Source: MED-G16 sp964467915 (GTDB lineage: Bacteria; Bacteroidota; Bacteroidia; Cytophagales; MED-G16). Taken from it: a DNA stretch of 45,591 bases. Below, in pieces: positions 41,184 to 45,591 of this stretch. The notes under the pieces were generated by a model. It was not told the DNA's origin. It worked only from the letters and a program-made list of their open reading frames with translations, and made no database searches. The stretch is taken from positions 1-45,591 of the forward strand of contig CAYXSW010000014.1 in assembly GCA_964467915.1 (NCBI GenBank). The letters run 5' to 3'. The position numbers were made by a program, and so were the translations under genes. The first letter of the stretch is position 1. Each line of letters begins with the position of its first letter.

Positions 41184-42149
41184 ATGAAAAAGAATGTTGC
41201 CGTTTTAATGGGAGGATATTCTTCTGAGTACAATATCTCTTTAAAAAGTGGTGAAGTAGTATTCAATACTCTTTTTGAAGAAAAAGATCTTAATTTATTT
41301 AAAATAATTATATCTAAAAATAACTGGAAATGTACAGATGGAGATAATTCAGAATTAGAAATTAAAAAAGATACCTTTCAAATTGTTAATAATAATGAAA
41401 TAATTAATATTGATCTGGTATTAAACACAATACATGGAGTTCCTGGTGAAAATGGAGAAATTCAACGTTATCTAGAAAATTTAAACATTAAACAGACATC
41501 CTCTGCATCTAAAGAATCTAGATTAACCTTTGACAAAAATAATTGTAAAAATGAAGTCCAAAAAGAAGGGTATTTAGTCCCAAAATCAATATTGGTTAAT
41601 AAGAATGAAAATATTAATGTTGATAAAATCCTATCCAAACTAAATTTACCATTATTTATTAAACCTAATTCAGGAGGATCAAGTTTTGGTATTTCTAGAG
41701 TAACTGATAAAAAAAATATAATAAAAGGTTTAAAAGTTTGTTTTAAAGAAGATAAACAAGCTCTAATTGAGGAAGAAATTAAGGGAAGAGAAATATCTGT
41801 TGGAGTACTAAAATATAATGATATGATAATATCTCTACCTCCTACTGAGATTATTTCTCATAATGATTTTTTTGATTATGACGCAAAATATAATGGGGAA
41901 TCTGATGAAATAACTCCTGCTAATATTAAAGTTGAGCATGAAAATACAGTAAAAAAAATTGCCTTGGATATTTATAAAAAACTTAACTTAAAAGGTTTCT
42001 CTAGATGTGACTTTATACTCAGAGATAATAAATTTTACTTCTTAGAAGTAAATACTAACCCAGGTCTTACAGAAGAAAGTATATTACCACAACAGGCAAA
42101 TGCTGCAAACATTTCATTAAGAAACTTGTTTAGAAGTCTAATTGATTAA
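41184..42149 (+). CDS. ddl: D-alanine-D-alanine ligase
   Basis: A 321-residue ATP-grasp ligase that makes the D-Ala-D-Ala end of the peptidoglycan stem. The start VAVLMGGYSSEYNISLKSG (about 5-23) binds the first D-Ala. NTIHGVPGENGEIQRYLE lies near residue 92, the ATP-grasp FIKPNSGGSSFGISRV near residue 152, and the metal/ATP region FYFLEVNTNPGLTEES near residue 289. Length is a little above the usual 300. A PASTA protein gene follows by one base, as in other Bacteroidota, tying the pair to wall synthesis. Confidence 0.95.
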   Translation: MKKNVAVLMGGYSSEYNISLKSGEVVFNTLFEEKDLNLFKIIISKNNWKCTDGDNSELEIKKDTFQIVNNNEIINIDLVLNTIHGVPGENGEIQRYLENLNIKQTSSASKESRLTFDKNNCKNEVQKEGYLVPKSILVNKNENINVDKILSKLNLPLFIKPNSGGSSFGISRVTDKKNIIKGLKVCFKEDKQALIEEEIKGREISVGVLKYNDMIISLPPTEIISHNDFFDYDAKYNGESDEITPANIKVEHENTVKKIALDIYKKLNLKGFSRCDFILRDNKFYFLEVNTNPGLTEESILPQQANAANISLRNLFRSLID

Positions 42150-42150
42150 A

Positions 42151-42966
42151 ATGAAAGAGTTAAAGTATATATTAAAAAACTTAGGAATTATGATAGTTAT
42201 CGTAGGCATTATCATATTCTTTATATTTTATATCTTCTTTCCATTTAAAACTAATCATGGTGACACTATAACTGTTCCAAACTTAGTTGGAATGAATCTT
42301 GAAGAAATAGATGATTTTTTATCAGATAGAGATCTAAGGTATGAAATACTAGAAGATTCCTCATATAATTCTAATTATCCTCCTTATACTGTACTTCAGC
42401 AAAATCCATCTGAGAATGATAAAGTTAAAGAAAATAGAAAAATTTACCTTACACTAAACTCTTCTATCCCTCCAAAAATTAAGATGCCTAATATTATAAA
42501 TGGATCAGTAAAAAATGCTCAGTTAATTTTAAATAGCTATGACCTTAAACTAGGTGAAATTAAGTATGTCCCAGACATGGCAAGAAATGCTGTACTTAAA
42601 ATTTATCTTAAGGGGGACTCTATAAATGAAAATGATCTTATTGAAAAAGGTTCAGTAATTGATCTAGAAGTTGGTAATGGTCTTGGAAATCAAATATTTG
42701 ATGCACCTGACCTAATAAATCTAGATCTAGATGAGGCTAGGTTCACTATTATAGGTTCAGGTCTGAGGCTAGGTAATATTATATACGAAGACAGTGGGTA
42801 TTTTTATAATAAAAATTTAGATGCAGAAGGGAATGAAATTTTAGAAAAGTTTTGGGTTGAACCTGGAAAAGTATTTAAACAGTCTCCAGAGAACTCCACC
42901 AAAGTAAAAATTGGTAGAAAAGTTAATTTATGGATTGTCTCAGATACTACAAATGAAACAAATTAG
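42151..42966 (+). CDS. PASTA-domain membrane protein without a kinase
   Basis: A 271-residue protein with one N-terminal membrane segment (about 11-30, GIMIVIVGIIIFFIFYIFF) and three PASTA repeats outside. These start near residue 41 (TVPNLVGMNLEEIDDFL), 111 (KMPNIINGSVKNAQLIL) and 185 (DAPDLINLDLDEARFTI). PASTA domains bind wall precursors or septal proteins. No Ser/Thr kinase or transpeptidase domain is attached. The ATG at 42151 directly follows the ddl stop and is preferred over the TTG at 42142. Its end overlaps the next gene's start by 14 bases. Confidence 0.88.
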   Translation: MKELKYILKNLGIMIVIVGIIIFFIFYIFFPFKTNHGDTITVPNLVGMNLEEIDDFLSDRDLRYEILEDSSYNSNYPPYTVLQQNPSENDKVKENRKIYLTLNSSIPPKIKMPNIINGSVKNAQLILNSYDLKLGEIKYVPDMARNAVLKIYLKGDSINENDLIEKGSVIDLEVGNGLGNQIFDAPDLINLDLDEARFTIIGSGLRLGNIIYEDSGYFYNKNLDAEGNEILEKFWVEPGKVFKQSPENSTKVKIGRKVNLWIVSDTTNETN

Positions 42967-44737
42967 TAAAGTATTATTAATCTCTTTTTCATTATTATTC
43001 AATTATACTTTTTCATTTGGACAAAGATTTGAATCATTTAAATTAAGAATACCATCTGATAATTATTCCAACCATAGTCTAGATACCATATTGATTCCTT
43101 TTTGGGATGATTTTTCAGGAAGTGACTCTATTGAAAATACGATCTGGAGTAATTTTGAAAATATATCAGTTAAGGATTATTATAATATTGATGCGCCAAG
43201 CTTAAATGTAATTGAGTTTGATGGTTTAGATAAAGATGGGATTCCTTATAATTATGAAAATGGATATGGAGTCTCTGATATTCTTGAATCTGACAAAATT
43301 AACCTAAATTCTTACAGCTTAAGCGATAGTCTTTATCTAAGTTTCTACTGGAACTATAATATTAATGGGGAATTACCTGATAATGAAGACTCACTTAAAG
43401 TTGATTTTCTAGATAAAAATAATATATGGAAAACTGTTTGGATAAAAAATGGTGGAAGTGAAAATTATTCTGAAATATTTTCATTTGAGTCAATACCCAT
43501 ATCTTCTGATTACCTTCATCAAAATTTTATGTTTAAATTTTACAATAAAGGAAACACAGAGGGTCCATTTGATAGCTGGTTAATTGACTATATATATCTA
43601 GATAAAAATAGGAACAAACACGACTCATTAACTCTTGACAGGGCATTGTCATATAACGGATTTAAAGTATTAAATAACCACATTTCAGTACCATTCAATC
43701 ATTTATCTTATGCTAATTCTTATGCTGACTCAGTAATTTTCACAATTAATAATCATGATAACCAGGTTCAACCTATAAACTATTCTTTTGGTGCATATAT
43801 TAAAGAGTTTGATAAACTTTTTAGTTACACTGAGAATAAAGAACTCAGCCCAATCCTTGGAGGTAATGATAGAAGAAATGTAATTAATAATCCTATTAAG
43901 TTGTCTGACTTTGAACTTGGAAAAGATTCAATAATAGTAGATTTTTCTTTTTATATTGAGTCAGGTGACTCTACATTTTTAAGTAAAGATTTAAAGTTAA
44001 ATGACACCACAAATTTTCAAATAAAATTTTCAAATTTTTACTCTTATGATGATGGTAAAGCAGAATATTCAGCAGGACTTAACCAGAAAAACTCAGAATT
44101 AGTTTTAGAACATATTACTTATACTCCAGATACTTTGACACACATCCAAATTCTATTCCCAGAGACTATTGAGAATAGTTATGCTCAAAATATCGAACTT
44201 GTCATTTATAATAGCATTAGTGATGAATCAACAAAATTAAGATCTCAAAATGTTGGTATAATTTATGAAAACTATAATTTTAATACCTATAAACTAGATA
44301 ACCCATTAATAGTTGAAGACACTTTCTATATTGGATTTAAACAGTTTGAGAGCAACTTTTTAGCGGTAGGTCTTGATAAAAATAATGACACATCAGATAA
44401 AATATTCTATAAGATTGATAACCAATGGGAACAGAATAACATAATAAAAGGAAGTCTAATGATCAGACCATTATTTAATAATTCTGATTTAGTTATTTCC
44501 GGGATTAATGAAATAATAAAAACTGAAGATATTATCATTTTTCCTAACCCTAGTAATGGTGTTTTTTATCTATCTCAAAAGGTTGAAAAATTAAAAGTAT
44601 TTGATACCAATGGGTACATGTTATTGAATGATGAAAATATCGATAAAATAAATCTCTCGAGATATTCTAAAGGGATATATTATCTATTTATCATTAATAA
44701 AAAAAATCAAATGACTAAAAAATTAATTATTAAGTAA
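42953..44737 (+). CDS. secreted protein with type IX secretion (type A) sorting domain
   Basis: A 594-residue exported protein: a signal peptide of about 24 residues ending SFGQ, a long beta-rich body with no motif I recognise, and a C-terminal Por/T9SS type A sorting domain over the last 75 or so residues. That domain shows IIIFPNPSNGVFYLSQ, then LKVFDTNGYMLLNDENI and the closing LSRYSKGIYYLFI...KKLIIK. It is thus carried through the type IX system and probably surface-attached. The longer frame begins at a TTG inside the PASTA gene; the ATG at 42953 begins the signal peptide. It converges on the HAD gene with a 15-base overlap. Confidence 0.9.
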   Translation: MKQISKVLLISFSLLFNYTFSFGQRFESFKLRIPSDNYSNHSLDTILIPFWDDFSGSDSIENTIWSNFENISVKDYYNIDAPSLNVIEFDGLDKDGIPYNYENGYGVSDILESDKINLNSYSLSDSLYLSFYWNYNINGELPDNEDSLKVDFLDKNNIWKTVWIKNGGSENYSEIFSFESIPISSDYLHQNFMFKFYNKGNTEGPFDSWLIDYIYLDKNRNKHDSLTLDRALSYNGFKVLNNHISVPFNHLSYANSYADSVIFTINNHDNQVQPINYSFGAYIKEFDKLFSYTENKELSPILGGNDRRNVINNPIKLSDFELGKDSIIVDFSFYIESGDSTFLSKDLKLNDTTNFQIKFSNFYSYDDGKAEYSAGLNQKNSELVLEHITYTPDTLTHIQILFPETIENSYAQNIELVIYNSISDESTKLRSQNVGIIYENYNFNTYKLDNPLIVEDTFYIGFKQFESNFLAVGLDKNNDTSDKIFYKIDNQWEQNNIIKGSLMIRPLFNNSDLVISGINEIIKTEDIIIFPNPSNGVFYLSQKVEKLKVFDTNGYMLLNDENIDKINLSRYSKGIYYLFIINKKNQMTKKLIIK

Positions 44738-45379
44738 TCTTTTTAGATAGGATTTAAGGAATTTTTTATCTTTTACATGATACGTTTTCATTCCTAGTTT
44801 TTCACATTCAGTTAAATTTTCTTTCATGTCATCAAAGAATATTATTTCTTCAGGCTTGTAACTTGAAGCATTAATTACTTTCTCATATATAATTTTTTCT
44901 GGTTTCCTGCATCCCAACTCATAAGAGTAGAAAACATTATCAAAAAGATGATCAAAGGTTTTATTATATATTCTCTTACATAGTGAATCAAAATAAATTC
45001 TATGAATATTATTGGTGTTACTTAAAATCATAATTGAATATTTCTTTTTCAAATTGAAAATTAGATCAAGCAATGATTTATTTATTTTTACTATCACAAG
45101 GTTCCACATATAATCTATCTCTTTATCAGTCTCATCTATACTTCCAATTTTTCTTATTCCATCTCTAAATTCAGAATCAGTTATAAAACCTTGTTCATAA
45201 TTAAAAAATAAAGTGTTGAGTTCACAAGAAACCTTTTTGTATCTGTAGTCTAACCCCTTAAAGTTATCATCACTACCATTTGATAATTCTTTAAATTTAT
45301 TCTCGGTTATTGATGGGTCTATATCTATAATGACACCTCCAATATCAAATAATAACATTTTATAATTCTCGTGGATCAT
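44723..45379 (-). CDS. HAD-superfamily phosphatase (subfamily IA, YihX-like)
   Basis: A 218-residue HAD hydrolase. Motif I is LLFDIGGVIIDID near residue 9 (nucleophile and acid aspartates replaced by the D-x-G pattern typical of the YihX group), motif II is ILSNTN near residue 119, the motif III lysine is in GCRKPEKIIYEKVI near residue 155, and motif IV is IFFDDMKENL near residue 176. A helical cap lies between motifs I and II. Substrate unknown; sugar phosphates are common for relatives. An inner ATG at 45358 would cut into the first beta strand, so the ATG at 45379 is kept. Confidence 0.88.
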   Translation of the reverse strand: MIHENYKMLLFDIGGVIIDIDPSITENKFKELSNGSDDNFKGLDYRYKKVSCELNTLFFNYEQGFITDSEFRDGIRKIGSIDETDKEIDYMWNLVIVKINKSLLDLIFNLKKKYSIMILSNTNNIHRIYFDSLCKRIYNKTFDHLFDNVFYSYELGCRKPEKIIYEKVINASSYKPEEIIFFDDMKENLTECEKLGMKTYHVKDKKFLKSYLKRLLNN

Positions 45380-45485
45380 TGAATTTATTTTATTAAATAA
45401 TTTTCAGTTAATATTAATCATTAACTAAAACTAATTATTTTTGTCAACTTTTAAATTTTTAGACTATTTGTCTTCTGATTTGAAG

Positions 45486-45559
45486 GGGCCCATAGCTCAG
45501 TTGGTTAGAGCGCCCGGCTCATAACCGGTAGGTCCCAGGTTCAAGCCCTGGTGGGCCCA
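45486..45559 (+). tRNA. tRNA with CAU anticodon (elongator Met or Ile2)
   Basis: A 74-base cloverleaf. The acceptor stem GGGCCCA pairs with TGGGCCC, the D arm is TAGCTCAGTTGGTTAGAGC, the anticodon loop CTCATAA reads CAU, and the T stem CCAGG/CCTGG closes the TTCAAGC loop. A follows as discriminator, and CCA is not encoded. CAU serves Met, or Ile (AUA) when the C is changed to lysidine by TilS. The G-rich acceptor and GGTAGGTCC variable region resemble Ile2 genes, so I lean slightly to Ile2. A TTG...ACTATTTG promoter-like pair lies upstream (about 45441-45471). Confidence 0.93.
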
Positions 45560-45591
45560 CAAAGATAGAAAAGCCTAACTCATTGGTATCA

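Overview
The window looks like a piece of chromosome from an AT-rich member of the Bacteroidota, most likely a marine Flavobacteriia-type organism. Supporting signs seen here are a C-terminal type IX secretion (Por) sorting domain, a TonB-dependent receptor with a heme-receptor-like plug, DUF5683 and DUF3127 proteins, promoters of the TAnnTTTG type, almost no Shine-Dalgarno sequences, and very short gene spacing. Most of it is core housekeeping sequence, with no insertion sequence, prophage or CRISPR array. No stretch without a gene exceeds 300 bases.

Layout. (1) 1-2.8 kb: a glycerate kinase and a divergent SLC13/DASS anion transporter, visibly richer in G+C than the rest. (2) 2.8-7.8 kb, minus strand: a tightly packed run of a DUF1611 (DgcN-like) protein, an enolase-superfamily epimerase, a beta-lactamase-fold serine hydrolase, an unknown lipoprotein and yaaA. 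The first two suggest D-glutamate or muropeptide salvage. (3) 7.9-12.2 kb, plus strand: msrB, a ROK sugar kinase, a TonB-dependent receptor and a deoxynucleoside kinase, with every junction overlapping. An unlisted 49-codon membrane-protein gene follows on the minus strand, back to back with a DUF3127 gene. (4) 12.7-19.05 kb, minus strand: a complete trpEGDCFBA operon with a leader peptide containing two adjacent Trp codons and a terminator/antiterminator pair. (5) 19.1-22.5 kb: alkB with an outer-membrane barrel gene, the SRP RNA gene, a small conserved-looking gene with an FtsE-like ATPase, and a TPR protein. (6) 22.5-31.3 kb: CCA-adding enzyme, pyrG-yidC, parA-parB-DUF5683, lepB, ung. (7) 31.4-35.3 kb: a coiled-coil membrane protein, rpsF-rpsR-rplI and a PriA homologue that has lost its helicase motor motifs. 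(8) 35.3-39.8 kb, minus strand: dnaG-ribBA-hypothetical-surE. (9) 39.9-45.6 kb: mrp-nifU-like-ddl-PASTA-T9SS cargo, a HAD phosphatase and a CAU tRNA.

The three points most worth a second look are the motor-less PriA homologue (33565-35289), the trp attenuator with an apparently leaderless leader peptide (18951-19065), and the DUF1611/epimerase/serine hydrolase/lipoprotein cluster (3630-7820). Several starts were moved inward from the longest open frame because the longer versions use TTG codons lying in promoters or in neighbouring genes.
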